A DNA stretch of 64,000 nt from Perkinsus olseni (lineage: Eukaryota; Perkinsozoa; Perkinsida; Perkinsidae): NCBI GenBank assembly GCA_013115135.1, contig JABANP010000005.1, positions 124,001 through 188,000 on the forward strand. Reading direction: 5' to 3'. Made by a program: the position numbers and the translations under genes. Of this stretch, positions 35,962-48,848 are shown piece by piece (positions within the stretch are counted from its first letter, which is position 1; the number at the start of each line of letters is the position of its first letter). Under the pieces are notes generated by a model that saw only the letters and a list, made by a program, of their open reading frames with translations, searched no databases and was not told where the DNA came from.

Positions 35962-37264
35962 TTAGTTCCGGATGCTACTTCTAAGAAGACCCTGCGGCAC
36001 ACTAGCAACCCTCCTCGATGCCGCCGTAGCTGCATCCTCTTGCCCCTCGCTGTCCGAGGATGTCACACTACTCTCGCTGCTTCTTGGAGAGGAGCTCTTA
36101 GAGCATGGCCCCAAGCAAAGAGAAGCCGAGAGCCACAGCATTCTTAGCATTGCGACGACGCTCTGATAAAGAACCACTATATCTGGAATCAGCCCTGCAG
36201 TAGCCTTACCTTTTTCCTGCATATCCTCTTTGACCTTGGCGATGTGCGCCATGAGCGGGTTATAGTACCTGAGAGCGGATCTCAGATGAAAAGCTTCGAC
36301 GGAAGAGTTGCTCACTTTCTCTTCACGTTAGGGTCCAATGAGGAGCTCAGCCAGGGAAGCAAAATAATTAAAAAAATTACGCCAGCCTGAGAGGGGGCGA
36401 TCGTGTGAATCGGAACCTCGCCAGTCTGGAGTAGCCCCTTACCTTCTTCCATTTCCTGTCGACAATAGCTGTGACGAGAAGAGGCGCCAAAAGCTGGCCC
36501 GCAAGGCTAGCCAGCCAAGCTCTCTTGGCAGGATGGGGCATGTATAGCTCAGCAACATTTAATGTGCCTGAACGAATCATCAACTTTCTGAGCAAACGCC
36601 AGGGTCTAACCCATGAAGATACCACCTGCTTGAGAGTAAGCGAAGAACATTTGCGCCATCATTCCGACGACACCGTTGGTCATTAGAGGCCTGCGACCAG
36701 ACCGTACTACAAGGTACGTCATCAATAGTACTGGTACTGTATGAACCTGGACAGCACTTATACTACTGCACCCTCATACGGACCAAAGCCTCACCCAGTG
36801 GTCCATCATGGCGAATTGAAGTTTGGTCAATTTGACGCCCCTTAGGGCCATCTTTTGCCTCATCATCTCAGTCAGGCCTCTGGCCCCCGCAGTACGGAAC
36901 GCCATACAGACCCCAAAACTGTTAGATAGTAGAAAAGGATCCTGAAGAGCGGTATAGCGATGGTCGAGGTCGTCGAGGAGGATGGACTCACCCATTGGTC
37001 TTGTCTAAGGAGTATTCTCGAAACTATAAGGACCCAGTTCCAGGAGGTATAGGCTTGGAGGTTCTTTCGAAGAAATTTGTTATTGATAACTTCACTGCTT
37101 CCTGCGACTGACGATTCTCACGATACCGTAACCTGCGGGGACTCACCTGTGAGGGCCAGGTAAATAGCACAGCCCAAAGCGATGTTCAAACGGTCACCAG
37201 GGATCAACTGGAAGGGTACTGGTCCAACCTTAGACGGAGGCTGTCGATGCGACACAGAACTCAT
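35962..37264 (-). CDS. Multi-pass membrane protein of unknown function
   Basis: The start ATG 37264 gives MSSVSHRQPPSKVGPVPFQL then a hydrophobic segment (LNIALGCAIYLALT). Further exons hold LSNSFGVCMAFRTAGARGLT and MRQKMALRGVKLTKLQFAMM (about 36780-36945), NGVVGMMAQMFFAYSQAG (36625-36685), and LAGQLLAPLLVTAIVDRKWK (36445-36515). The last exon reads VEAFHLRSALRYYNPLMAH and then a hydrophobic stretch before a Ser/Asp-rich tail ending at 35962. Three or four membrane helices are likely. No family recognised. The exon order is supported by in-frame GT-AG joins, but the 36945-37150 part is uncertain. Confidence 0.5.
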
Positions 37265-37497
37265 TTAATAAAAATAAATCGAGATTTGGTCAACTCTAGA
37301 GGCAACACTTCTGAAGCCCCTTAGTTTGTGATAAACTCAATATTCAAGATGTGTGAGGCTACCACAAAAACGACTGCTCCGAGAAGGGCGGCGCTCTTCT
37401 GAAAAGACCGGCCAGAATAGAGCATGTGTACGTATAATACAGCAAAATGCAACCATTGCGGTCGCAATACGAAGTTGATGAACAGTGAGCGTGTTTG

Positions 37498-38394
37498 TCA
37501 AAACAAGGGTATCTCGTACGGACTAGAACCATCACCCCACAACACCGTCAGAGGGCCCGCGTCCCCGTTCCACATTCGGAGTAGGTCTGCCTCGGGATCC
37601 AGAAGATCCAATACTGTTCTGTTCTCCACGATAAAACCGGCTATAGATCCTTCTAGCTGTTGACCCTCTTCCAGAGCGTGCCGCACACACCATCGCCATA
37701 TCAGGTTGGCCCCGGGTAGACAGAACAAAGGCACTCTCGCCACTTCGGCGCGTTGATCGGAGCTGTGGACAGTGATGTCGTTAACAAGATGGTCACCAAT
37801 GATGACTGTTTCATGGCCTTTCATGAAGCCAAAATCGCTGAGGATTGCTCTCGGATCCAGTTCAGACAAATCTGAGAATAACGATATACTACAGGGCCGC
37901 AAAAGCTACCCATAGCGTACATATCATGCCTAATAACGGTGTTGCTATCATCGAACTCGGACTCGCGGAGTCCACCCCGTTAGACGCTACAACGTCAGCG
38001 ATTGTTGAAGTTGCAGGATCCAAATGGAGCACTGTGTCCGACGAAGGCACATAAACCTGATGATGAATACAACTTTGAATTTTCATGATATAGGAGGGTC
38101 AGCGGAACGCCACGGCGGGGCGCGAATAGAGCATGAGCTCACAGTGAGTAGGTCGGCCCCTACTGGTCCACGAACAGAGCGCCGTCCCTCCTGTCTGCAC
38201 TCTGCGGCCGACTCAACCTGAGGCATCATGAAAATCCCCCGGTCGGATATTGAATGGATAGCACGTACGTCGTCTAGGGGAGCCTGCTGTTGATGTGCAT
38301 CGGCTGCTCCTTGAACTACTCCTAGGTGAGAGGCAAGTAACTGTACTGCGATAAGCAGCACTAGGGGTAGATGAGAAAAAGTAGATGAAATCAT
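37498..38394 (-). CDS. Secretory protein of unknown function
   Basis: The start ATG 38394 gives MISSTFSHLPLVLLIAVQLL, ending LGVVQG|A, a convincing cleavable signal peptide. The second exon (about 37900-38070) reads VYVPSSDTVLHLDPATSTIA and ends in a hydrophobic stretch. The third exon (37498-37870) includes LSELDPRAILSDFGFMKGHE and ENRTVLDLLDPEADLLRMWN, the latter with an N-glycosylation sequon, and ends at 37498 after SSPYEIPLF. No recognised domain. It might be luminal or a type I membrane protein. Confidence 0.5.
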
Positions 38395-38798
38395 AGAATG
38401 AGATTGAACGATCCTACTCACGTCAAGTCGATGACAGCTGAACTTGACAAAGCACCCAATACCACAGTTACGAGACCATACGCGATCCCACTGCTCAAGT
38501 TATCAAAGCCATGACAAGAGCTGATGGAACCGGCCTTGTCATCGGTGCGAGTCCTCGCCTTGGCCGTACTACTCCCGTTAGCGAACGAAACACTAGCTGG
38601 CTTGTGATGGACGACGGCGGTTCGGGAACGCCGTATAACGTGACTTAAACCTTATAGGTCACTGACATCATAGAAAATGAAAATTGCTTTAGAGTCGACT
38701 AGAAATGAAATGATATAAAGCGAGTAGAGTCTACTCAGTAGATTCCTAAGTGTATATTAGAATGATTCACGAGCGTGATATCGTGTAGCGGTCACTTC
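38395..38798. other. Intergenic
   Basis: Spacer between two minus-strand genes. Short AT-rich stretch at 38660-38770; no gene or repeat seen. Confidence 0.45.
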
Positions 38799-40145
38799 TC
38801 ACAGCTTTATCGGTGTGGATCCGGAAGGCCAGAACGTATGGTCGGCCCACAGTGTGGTGAGGAAGCTAGCGAGAGTACCGAGATTGACCAACATGGCAAC
38901 GAAGTTGACAGCTCTCTCCTTGTCGTGGGAGGAGAGGCGCTTGCAGCACTGTATAAGGTAGTACACAGTGACATACATAGAGCCGCCACACAGACCAACC
39001 AGGGACATAGAGGCGATCTGAAGCACTAAGGGCATATAGTGTCCACTTCCTGTAGTGAACATCCACAGCAAGAACAAGGCAGACTGTAGTATTGTCGCTG
39101 CGGTGACCACCAACTTCATCACGTTCTGGACTGAAGACTCCTTAGCAATCCAACGGACAGCCGGCAGCGTTAATGATCTTGATACGAGGACACCTATCTG
39201 GTAAATGAAGCATAGCTCTTCATACCAGCCGACAGGCGCCGCCGCGCTCACAGACGCTTCACGGGCGAACTTTCCCTGAATGGTGTATTCCAACCAATAG
39301 ACCAATCCTAAAGCGAGACCATCACGGCTTAGGATCCTCAGAATAGACGAGAACGGTAGGGAAGGCTTCACCAGCAGAGTATCGGAAATAAGGCCGGTCT
39401 TTTCGTACGTGTCCTTCAGCGGTGATACAGATTCATCTCTCTTGAGAACCTCGTAGCACAATGCAAAGAGAGGTTGTATGGCGGCTATTGCTAGGAAGAA
39501 TGTTTGGTTAGACCACTCGATAGGAGGCGCCCTTAGGGTAAGATAGGCGAAGGAGCCAATCACTCCAGCCCATCCCGTCCCGCAGGACCAGTCACCAATA
39601 AAGCCGGGGTCGAACTTCCGGACGTAACAGAGGGTGAAGTTTTCGCCTAGGATCTGCGTGAGCCCGGTCACTAGAACTCCCGCAACACAGAACTTGAAAG
39701 AAGGGGCGAACGCGATCATGAGCAGGCCGGCGATCCGTACGATAGTGGTGACCCAGAAGCGCCAAAAGTAAGGTATGCTGAGTTCGGACACCAACGCGGA
39801 TATAGGGGTGGCGAACACGCCTAGTGCTACTGATGCACTTCCGATTATCTGAAACAAAGTCAGGTCGACAGCTATTTCCAGCACCGCGGACACGCAGCTT
39901 GTTCGCCCGAGGCAACTCCGCAAGCAAATTTGGAGAAAGTCGAAAAAGACGCTTAGAATTCATGGGGATATGTCGAATGCTTTACGCCGCGCTACTGTTC
40001 TTACACCGAAATTCTCCATAGCATTGTAGTCCTCTGCCAAGCTTTTCGAGGCACTGATGACTGCTACGAAGGATGCGTTATTCAAGAGGCCCATAAGGAC
40101 GAAGCATAGAGCATCCAAGCGGAAGTAATGAGAATGAGATAACAT
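38799..40145 (-). CDS. CLN3: CLN3 (battenin) family membrane transporter
   Basis: CLN3 is an 11-helix lysosomal/vacuolar membrane protein needed for glycerophosphodiester export and pH balance. Exon 1 (start ATG 40145) gives FVLMGLLNNASFVAVISASK, matching the family start [20 protein letters not shown]. The large second exon ends at 38799. It contains DWSCGTGWAGVIGSFAYLTL, the family SWSSGTGxAGLLGxxxYLxL motif. Later it has LGLVYWLEYTIQGKF, like VYFAEYFINQG, and YQIGVLVSRSLTLPAVRW (family YQxGVFISRSS). Loops contain KRDESVSPLKD. The sequence is about 400 residues, close to family length. The single intron lies between about 39995 and 39855-39950; its acceptor could be one of two sites (an upstream AG or TTTCAG near 39853). 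All signature regions are intact. Confidence 0.9.
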
Positions 40146-40427
40146 TTAAACAAACAAATCAACGCAAGATGATAATAGTAGTGATAAATTCCACCGAAAT
40201 ATATCTGGGCGCGCGCGACTGACTTTGATATCGCGCTCGCCTGGGAAGATGCGCAAAGGAGCAAAGACAAGGCACCTCTCACATGTGACTCGTACAGTCC
40301 GCCGTGCCCGACGTGTAAAATTTCGTTCTCACTCAGGCAAACAGGCAGCAACCCTTGTGAAAGAGGTTCGGGAACGCCATCCGGGAGGCCCTCCCAGCTC
40401 GGTGTAGTTTTACGTAACACATGGAAG

Positions 40428-41775
40428 ATGTGCGAGCATCGTTATTATCATCCTACCGGCTTCCGAGACGCAACTGCGAATGTTCTAAGAAGATTATCAC
40501 GGAAAACCCCTATCGAGCGACTCAGTGTTCGGATTCCCACCAACCCCTGGACCAGGGCCCAGGTGGAGTTGCCTGATAGTAGCAATGAGAGCTTCTTTGA
40601 AGAGACTGAAATAAGCGATGCTGAGACTGACGAACTGCGAAAGTGAGATTAACCCGGCCGTTTGGCTCCACACCTGCTGGTTGACCCACGTTGGCGTGCA
40701 GCTCAGTAGACACGTCGCGTGTCGAAGGTTTGGCTGCGAGGAGATGGAAGTGTCCTCAGGCGATTTTTCCTGTGTTCGAGGAATGTGAAGAGAGGCAATC
40801 ATCTAGGGACCTCACACGACACCGACGTCCTGCTTCCTTGATGGCCCCGTTCGCATGCTGGCCTACTACAATGCTGGGAACAACCCTAGTAAGTGGGGGA
40901 TCTAGTTTAGTAGCCGACTGCGCATCCATGAAGACAAACGCCTCGTCCAATGAAAGGGTAACATCGACACGGATCCCGCGGGGATTACCGTGCCACGGTG
41001 TGGAGCGCTGCCCTCGCCAAGGCTGAAGACCTAGGGATGCTTGGCGATGCTGGTATGCGGGCAGTTTACTGCATTTCGTGAGGACCAAATAACAACGAGC
41101 GACTTCTTTCGTGCTCCATTACACCTCCGTGAAGTTCGAGAGGTTTTACGAGTGTATGCAGAGTGAGAGGCTCCGAGGCACCAGTCGCCTCTTCAGGTAT
41201 CTATGCGAACTCGGCAGCAATAACGGTTTTTCGGTAAAGCAACAGGCTCAATGCCTCCCGTACTCGCTTGCGACACGAAGGAAGATCTCGCGAAGCCGAT
41301 ATTCATCTTGAAACGCCAATGGTAGCGAGCCTGTCCCGCCTAACCTGCGAGCCCCATCGCATATTCAAGACGATCCTTTCTCGACCCACTACTCCGCAAA
41401 CACAATCGGAGGGAATGATTATAGTGAGACACCAGATCGAGAGGAAGGGAGACTCCCAAAGAGACAGCCAGCTAATCGCCTCCAAGGTCAGCAGAGTGTC
41501 TGACTCGGACAGTCTGAGGAACAGAAGCCTGAGCTGTTGCGTGGCCGCTCAGCTCTCTGGTGAAGGACATATCGGCACCCGCCAACATACTCGGAGGGAA
41601 CAACGGACTACTCTTAGATATGCTCAGCCTCTTTCGAAGTTTCCTCCCACCAGATTCCCTTACTGGCGATGAACAGCACACCAACTACGCATTTTTAGGT
41701 TTAGTTGTGCTCATCTTTTCTTCCGAGTCTCGCTGCTTACCAGACCTGGTTGCAAACGTTGAAGCTTCCTCATAG
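40428..41775 (+). pseudogene. Decayed tandem copy of the EF-hand/PPP-phosphatase-like gene
   Basis: Segments match the fuller copy at 43.6-46.8 kb in the same order. VELPDSSNESFFEETEISDA (40563) corresponds to VELPNSSSKSFFEEAKISDG (43732). LVADCASMKTN (40908) corresponds to 44365. VKFERFYECMQSERLRGTS (41130) corresponds to VKFKKFYECMQSEKLRGTS. LLLDMLSLFRSFLPPDSLTG (41614) corresponds to LLDLLSLFRSFLPPDSLTG. The first EF-hand exon is missing here and the frames are broken between the blocks. Downstream of TNYAFLG (41680-41700) the similarity ends, so the phosphatase C-terminal half is absent. It therefore looks like a truncated, non-functional duplicate; an expressed short product cannot be excluded. 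Confidence 0.65.
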
Positions 41776-42911
41776 CCATAGCCTACGATTGGTGGTTATT
41801 GGAGCCAACTATAAGAGGCTAAATCCCCCCAATTCGCCGCCCTCTGGGGATCGACGTTACATATCGCTTCGGTTACGCTTTGGCTGCAGTTCCACCGCCT
41901 GAGAACGGCTGTATTGGTGAGGCCTTGCTCAGGTTAGGGATCGGTTGCTTGGGAACACAAATACGGTCTGTGATAGCTCGTAATCTTCTTAAAGTATTCT
42001 TGGAATGGTGTGCTTACCAGTGCCTTCTTTAGCTTCCCTCTACCACACATCATCGCAGTCGACTATGTACCATTAAGTGGTGCGGTCGGAGATATTACTT
42101 ATTGCGATGATACGCACGCCCTCGTTATGAAGGAATACAAATCTCGAGGAGAAGTTATCTTGATGGGTTTTGTGGTTATTACGGATGTTCATGTCCTTAT
42201 ATGAATAATACACAACCTTAGTAAGAAGAGACCCTGAGAGAGAGTCTATCACGCAGGCAGGCGCCGATAAGCAGTGGCCATCGATCGCCTGATGTAGAAC
42301 GGCCTTTGTGTCGATCCGTCTCATGCTTCCCTCATTGCTTTCACTGCATTTTTTTGCACCAACACCATTCTACCGTAGAATTTCTACGTCCCTGAGTCGC
42401 TATTATCCCTACAAATGAAGCCCAACGTTCCTTGTTCGAGTTCGGACAATTGTCGTGATCGTCGGTTCGAGGGCGTTGGTTTGAGTGTTTTTTTCAGAAC
42501 TTGGAACCCGGGGAGTGATTTTACGCGTCCTCAAGCAAATGATTATTTCACCGGGAACTTTCCGACGGGAAGAAGAATAACTGACCCGGTTGAGGGACTT
42601 AGGTGTAGGGCACTCTCTGTTGGTACGGAACGTTCTCGGGGTGGCCGTCGACGTGCAGGGATAGGCAAGACCTCACGGCTTTTCTCTGCGTTCTCGGATA
42701 GATGAGCCTTGATCTGTAATGACAATCATGAATTGATCGTATAATACAAAGCGTAGAACTCGGGAAACCTCATTCTTTAGACGTGCTATCATCTGTGCTA
42801 CGTAGTTTGTCTAGGCAGGGCGAGGAGTACCATCGCGACGCTGTGCATGTATGGTAAGGACAATGGATTACAGATCATTCCAGTGTCTGGGGCGTCAGGT
42901 GTCTGGTCATC

Positions 42912-42950
42912 GTTCTTCGTTAAGTCTGTTCAACAGACTTAACGAAGAAC
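42912..42950. repeat. Perfect 19-bp palindrome with one-base loop
   Basis: Left arm GTTCTTCGTTAAGTCTGTT at 42912-42930, centre C at 42931, right arm is its exact reverse complement at 42932-42950. It lies in non-coding DNA. Confidence 0.9.
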
Positions 42951-43138
42951 AGCAGAACAGACCCTGTTCTACTGCAACCGTAGTTAAGAGTGACGTATGC
43001 ATGTCACGACCGATATTCATTGAGTATTATTCTTGTTCAGTACTCCTGACTGAGTCATGCTGAATAGTGACCCGGGTAGATCGTGTAGTACAATATGTTG
43101 AAGATACGTTGAGAGTTTCAGCAGGCGAGACTCGCCAT

Positions 43139-43337
43139 GAGACAGAACATTTAGGGCAAATTTCTAAATGCTGAGCACCCGAGCAAAGAATTGCAGTAGG
43201 GTCGTGGTATTATCCGAGGCTTGAATGATACCACGACCCCAACTCGTTGTGATCGGATTCCAAGCAACTCAGCAAATGATTGCAATTCGTTGCCCAACTA
43301 AATAGCATCTACAAAATTACCCTAAATGTTCTGTCTC
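43139..43337. mobile_element. Foldback/MITE-like element with terminal inverted repeats
   Basis: GAGACAGAACATTTAGGG at 43139-43156 is the exact reverse complement of 43320-43337 (18 of 18). Inside, GGGTCGTGGTATTA (43199-43213 region) pairs with TGATACCACGACCC (about 43226-43239) with one mismatch. TGCAATTC near 43283 also mirrors GAATTGCA near 43189. The whole 199 bases can fold into one long imperfect hairpin. No open frame inside. This fits a miniature inverted-repeat transposable element, or a structured non-coding RNA; no clear target-site duplication is seen. Confidence 0.65.
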
Positions 43338-43590
43338 TGAGGTATTACCAGCTTGAACTTTCTTGGTTGGCAGTCAAGCTTGCCCGTTCAGCACTCTGGA
43401 AGAATAACGTGGAACTGCAATCGTTTTAATCGTCCATGTAATCGTCAAATCGCTGCGAAAAATTTTTGGACCGCGAAAGTGTCATTTTACTTTTGTTACT
43501 ACAGTGGTACTAGCTGATAGTGAGTTTCGGCGCCGTTAGCATGTTCGGTTCCCTCGGATCGCAGTTTGCTGGTCAAGTTTGCTGTAGCGT

Positions 43591-46500
43591 ATGGATGACG
43601 GTCAAGCCTCGCTGTTGGCTTCGTCCAGGCTACCGAAACGCGATTCCGAATGCCGAAGTACTACTTCAGAAGTAGATTCTATGTCAAACTACCATCGGCC
43701 AATCTGCCTTCAGATTCACACTCCCCTTTGGTAGAACTGCCTAACAGTAGTAGTAAGAGTTTCTTTGAAGAAGCTAAGATAAGTGATGGAGAGGTAGAGG
43801 AGCTCAGGAAGTGAGACTGGACCCGGGGCATTTCACTTATCCGATACCCAGCCTGGCGTTGAGCCTTTCTGTCCTGCGAAACTATCGTCGCGCGATCGAG
43901 GCTAGGGTTTGGGAGAGAAAAAGTATCTTCAGGCGATTCCTGCAGTTCGCAAGGAAGGTTAACAAAGACAAGCATCTAGCGACCCCACAGCTCACGGATG
44001 TCCTCTTCCTTGACGACTTCGTTCACATGCTTGAACACTACAATATCGTAAATAACCCTGCTAAGTAAGCGGTGCACGTGAGAAGAATGTTATCTAAGCA
44101 CGACAACAGATACGAGGCTTACTTCTTTGCAATCGACCGAAACAAGGACGGTTTTCTGGGCTTTGACGAGTTTTTGAGGGGAGTTTGTGCTGCGGATCCT
44201 AAAACGGTCCACATACTCAACAGTTTCACGGGGTGAAGGGTCAATAGCATTGCGATTGGGAAAAGGATTCTCGTGTGAGGTACGAGCGAGGACAGTACAT
44301 TTTCGACTTCTACGATGCCAACAGAAGCAAGACTCTGGAGTTCACCGAGTTCGCTAGGCTAGTAGCTGACTGCGCATCTATGAAGACAAATGATCCTACC
44401 AATGAGAAGGTAGGAGGGTGTAGCTGTGGAAGCCGACCGCGCTTGGAAGGTACGCAGCACGGCCCTTGCCAAGGCCAAGGAGCTTGACATGCTTGGCGAT
44501 GCTGGCAATTTGCTACATTTCGTAGGACCAGAAAATACTGGTGGGGCGACACCTTTTGTGCTCGATCAGTCATGCGTGAAGTTCAAAAAGTTTTACGAGT
44601 GTATGCAGAGTGAGAAACTTCGAGGCACCAGTCGCCTCTTCCGGTAGGATCATCGGACTAGCTGTCAGGGACGGTTACTATGAAGTACCAGGTTCAATGC
44701 CTCTCTCATACGGTTGAGACCGAGCGATAGCTCAGTCAAAGCTGATCTTGCTCTCGAAACACCGACGGTGAACAGTTCGACGCTGAATAGACAGCTTCAT
44801 TCCGTGCGTTTGTATGTACTAGACGGTCCGGTCCCGGCCTACTGCTACGCCGCGATCACATTCAGTGGACGGTGACCATGATGACGACGCATCAGAAGGT
44901 GGAGCGCCTCCAGAGCAGGAACCAAGTATGCGCCTCGAAGGTCAGTGTGGCGTTTGCGTTGCTGCGCGGGGTCGTGTGGCCCTCCGCAGATATACAGCAT
45001 GACGACTCTGTTGTTAACTTCCTCCACGACGTGTCTGCCGAAATCGTGTGCAACTCAGTGTCACGGTCCCCATTCAGTCAACAGCTGCTCGCCTCGGAGA
45101 TCTCCCCATTGTCATTCATAACATCGGCACCGGGTGGGCATCCGAGGTGGTGCTCCTTGCTTTGTAACCGAGTCAAGGCTAGGTGGAGAGGGTTATGGCG
45201 AGGAGGACAAGTCCGCTGGTTGCCTGCCCCCTCCAGACCACCGCTCAGCATCTCCAGCCGAACCTGTTGACAACTTGGCTGGTGGGGCGTGCTGGTTGAA
45301 ACCAAAGATTCGACCATCAGGTGAAGAAGAGGCTAGTGGCCCGTCCCTGACCTGGCCGATGTTCGATGCTGCATCGGTTGGCGAGGAGCTTACGAAACGA
45401 GGCCGAGCTGCTGCGAAGAAGTTCGTGCAGAGCTGCCTCTACGAAGTTTCGCCGGAGTGGTGAGCCACGAAGAAATCAGCTTCCCTCCGCGGTGGGTTCA
45501 TAAGTCTAGGTATGTGGCATACGTCCAGGAGGCAGAGGGAGACGGGCGGCGGGGCCTGGGAGCCCTTGCCCAGTTTGCATCCACCGATGACCTTCATCTC
45601 ATCATTCGTGTAGCTGCGCGTATCTTGCTCTCCGATGGTGAGGCCCGATATCTCAAGGGTGCGCTCATGTCTCGGTACAAGGTTCGTTCCGTAGCTCTCT
45701 TGTCGAGAACGTATCAGCACCCGCGAAGATCTTCGGAGGGCATCAACGGGCAACTCCTGGACCTGCTCAGCCTCTTTCGGAGTTTCCTCCCACCGGATTC
45801 CCTCACCGGCGATATACAGTACACCAACTATGTATTTTTAGGTTAGACTGAACTGCCGTTCCTCATGTAATGCTGCCAGCTGTTTCAGGGGACTACATTG
45901 GCCCTGGGCTGGTGCAACCTAGATACGCTCGCCCTCATTCTGAGCCTAAAGATCCTCTACCCGAGTTGATCAAAGAGGCCTTCATCCGCTGCGGAGCTGC
46001 CATACTCTCAGATGCCATTACTCTTCTCCGAGGAAAGCACGAAGCCGATCCGTCCGACCGACACTTCCTGAGAGAATGCGAGGAGCGTCTGGGCGTTGAG
46101 GAGGGCCGACGGATCTGGAAGCTGGCGAACCGTGCGAGTCCTCTGTGGTTCATGGCGAGTTTATGATCATCGTCGTGATCAGAGTGTTTCGAGTGTCTAC
46201 CATTGGCCGTGCTGATAGAAGGACGCGTCCTGTGCGTCCACGGCTCCGTACCATCATCTTTGACAGTGCTAGAGGTATAATATCAGATGCGGTTTGGTTT
46301 TCTGTGTATACCCTATCGCCTCAGCCACTGAAGAAGCTGAAGCGTCCGCTGAGGACAGTGCGAGCTAGCGGGCAGCCATCGGAGAGGATATCGACCAGGA
46401 TAGTTTCTGAGATGTAACTGCAGCAGTGCATTCCCTCATACCCCCTTCATGACCTTGCCAGACTTAACCCTCTGACAAGTAGCGCCTATGAAGAATCACC

Positions 46501-46784
46501 ACCCGTTAATACTAAATCTCTGATGAAGAGCAGCCGAGTATCTTTGGTGGTGCGAGCACGAGGGGAGGTCCCACCCACCGGCGTTGGGTCTGCTTGGGGT
46601 AAATAGGAACCATTCCATGCGCGGCGACGGCAGTTGGTCGTTGTTAGATGGACGCCTCCTGACCGTTATGTCCTGCCTTAACTACTGCGATCGTGTGACT
46701 AACGATGCCGCAGTACTGCAGCTGATTCTTGACGAATCAGGGATGTTGCGCATCTACCCACGGGTTATCACAGCCTGCCGGTGA
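43591..46784 (+). CDS. EF-hand protein with degenerate PPP-family phosphatase domain (pseudophosphatase)
   Basis: The start ATG 43591 (MDDGQASLLASSRLPKR) leads to an acidic N-terminus. EF-hand 1 is at 44100-44235, with loop DRNKDGFLGFDE, a canonical 12-residue calcium loop. EF-hand 2 is at 44275-44395, with loop DANRSKTLEFTE (Gly6 replaced). After a linker, PPP-phosphatase motifs appear in family order. GINGQLLDLLSLF replaces GDIHGQ. FLGDYIGPG, formed across an intron at about 45843-45888, replaces GDYVDRG. LLRGKHE replaces RGNHE (about 46025). ARGIISDAVW corresponds to GLLSDLLW (46270), and LLTVMSCLNYC to TVFSAPNYC (46660). Several metal ligands (His and Asp of motif 1, Asp of motif 2, Asn of motif 3) are gone, so catalysis is unlikely. 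The GGAGGGCATC at about 45735 appears to carry one extra base relative to the other copy unless splicing compensates. Exons may continue to 47352. Confidence 0.6.
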
Positions 46785-47711
46785 GGTGCAGGCAGGGATC
46801 CGACGTCGCGATTCGTACCCTTCAGGCCTCGCTTGTTGAAGATGCTGATGACACAGGATAATAAGTCCGAAGAAGCACCACCTCGGTGGCCGATGGTGAC
46901 ACTCACAGGCGTTGAGTGTCATGATCGCTACCAAGCGCTGCAGGCTTCCACGCGGAGAACAGAATCACCGAGAACTTGTCGTGCAGCGCGCCGAACCCGA
47001 GAGGAGCTCATCAGAGATGCCATGCGGAAACCCGCTTGGAGCGGTCAGCACCATCGGGGTGGTGAAGCATCACGGATGTTTCCTTGGTGTAGGCGCATCC
47101 ATCAACCTGGCGAGCCTGGAAGTCACGCCCGAGACTCCTGGCAGGATACTGAGATCGATCGCCATGAGGCCAGAGTACGTTAGGTGTTTTCGCCGCTCCG
47201 CATCGATCCCTATTTTATATCAGGTGTCTACAACGTCAGCAAGCTCAGTATCAACACCGTCGCGTGTCTCTGCCATCCTGCAATTCTCCCTCAACGATCG
47301 CGGCGACACACCCCACCACTGGCACGTCAGACTAGATGAGACCTGTGTGTAGCATGATGCTATTGGTTCTTACTATGAAACTTAATTCAATCAGTTTCCA
47401 CGACGAGCTGTCTCAGCTTTAGTTTTCTTCCCCCTCCAAGCTTAGGTAAGAACTCGGAAAGTTTTCCGGTCTGAGACCGGTAGTCCCTTGTCGATGAAAA
47501 GTCGCTGTTTTCGCGCACGCCCTGGCGATCGATATCTCGTCAACGCATTTACGTTCGCTCTTCCGTCCCCACTCTAACACGCACCAGCTGGCTCGTAACG
47601 ATCCTCTGTGTAGATGCGGTGTCTATAATCCTTCCTCTCGCTGTCGTTGGACTTGTGATTCCCTGTTGATCGCGATCTTTCCGCCAGGGTCGAAAGTTTT
47701 CCAACTTCACG
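46785..47711. other. Possible 3' exons of the preceding gene, then intergenic
   Basis: A long plus-strand frame at 46912-47352 (GNPLGAVSTIGVVKHHGCFL; SINLASLEVTPETPGRIL) may be coding and could extend the phosphatase-like gene, but I see no family match. From 47353 to the SDHB start nothing is supported. Confidence 0.35.

Positions 47712-48848
<1,137 letters not shown>

Larger units (their letters stand above)
41776..43590. other. Intergenic region with foldback repeats
   Basis: About 1.8 kb without a supported gene between the two phosphatase-like copies. A 96-codon frame at 42415-42705 (plus) has no recognisable similarity and I do not call it. Two structural features are listed separately: a perfect palindrome at 42912-42950 and a foldback element at 43139-43337. 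Confidence 0.5.

Noticed and set aside
42415..42705. 96-codon plus-strand frame in the repeat-bearing intergenic region
   Set aside because: No recognisable similarity, no splice partners, and composition unlike nearby exons.
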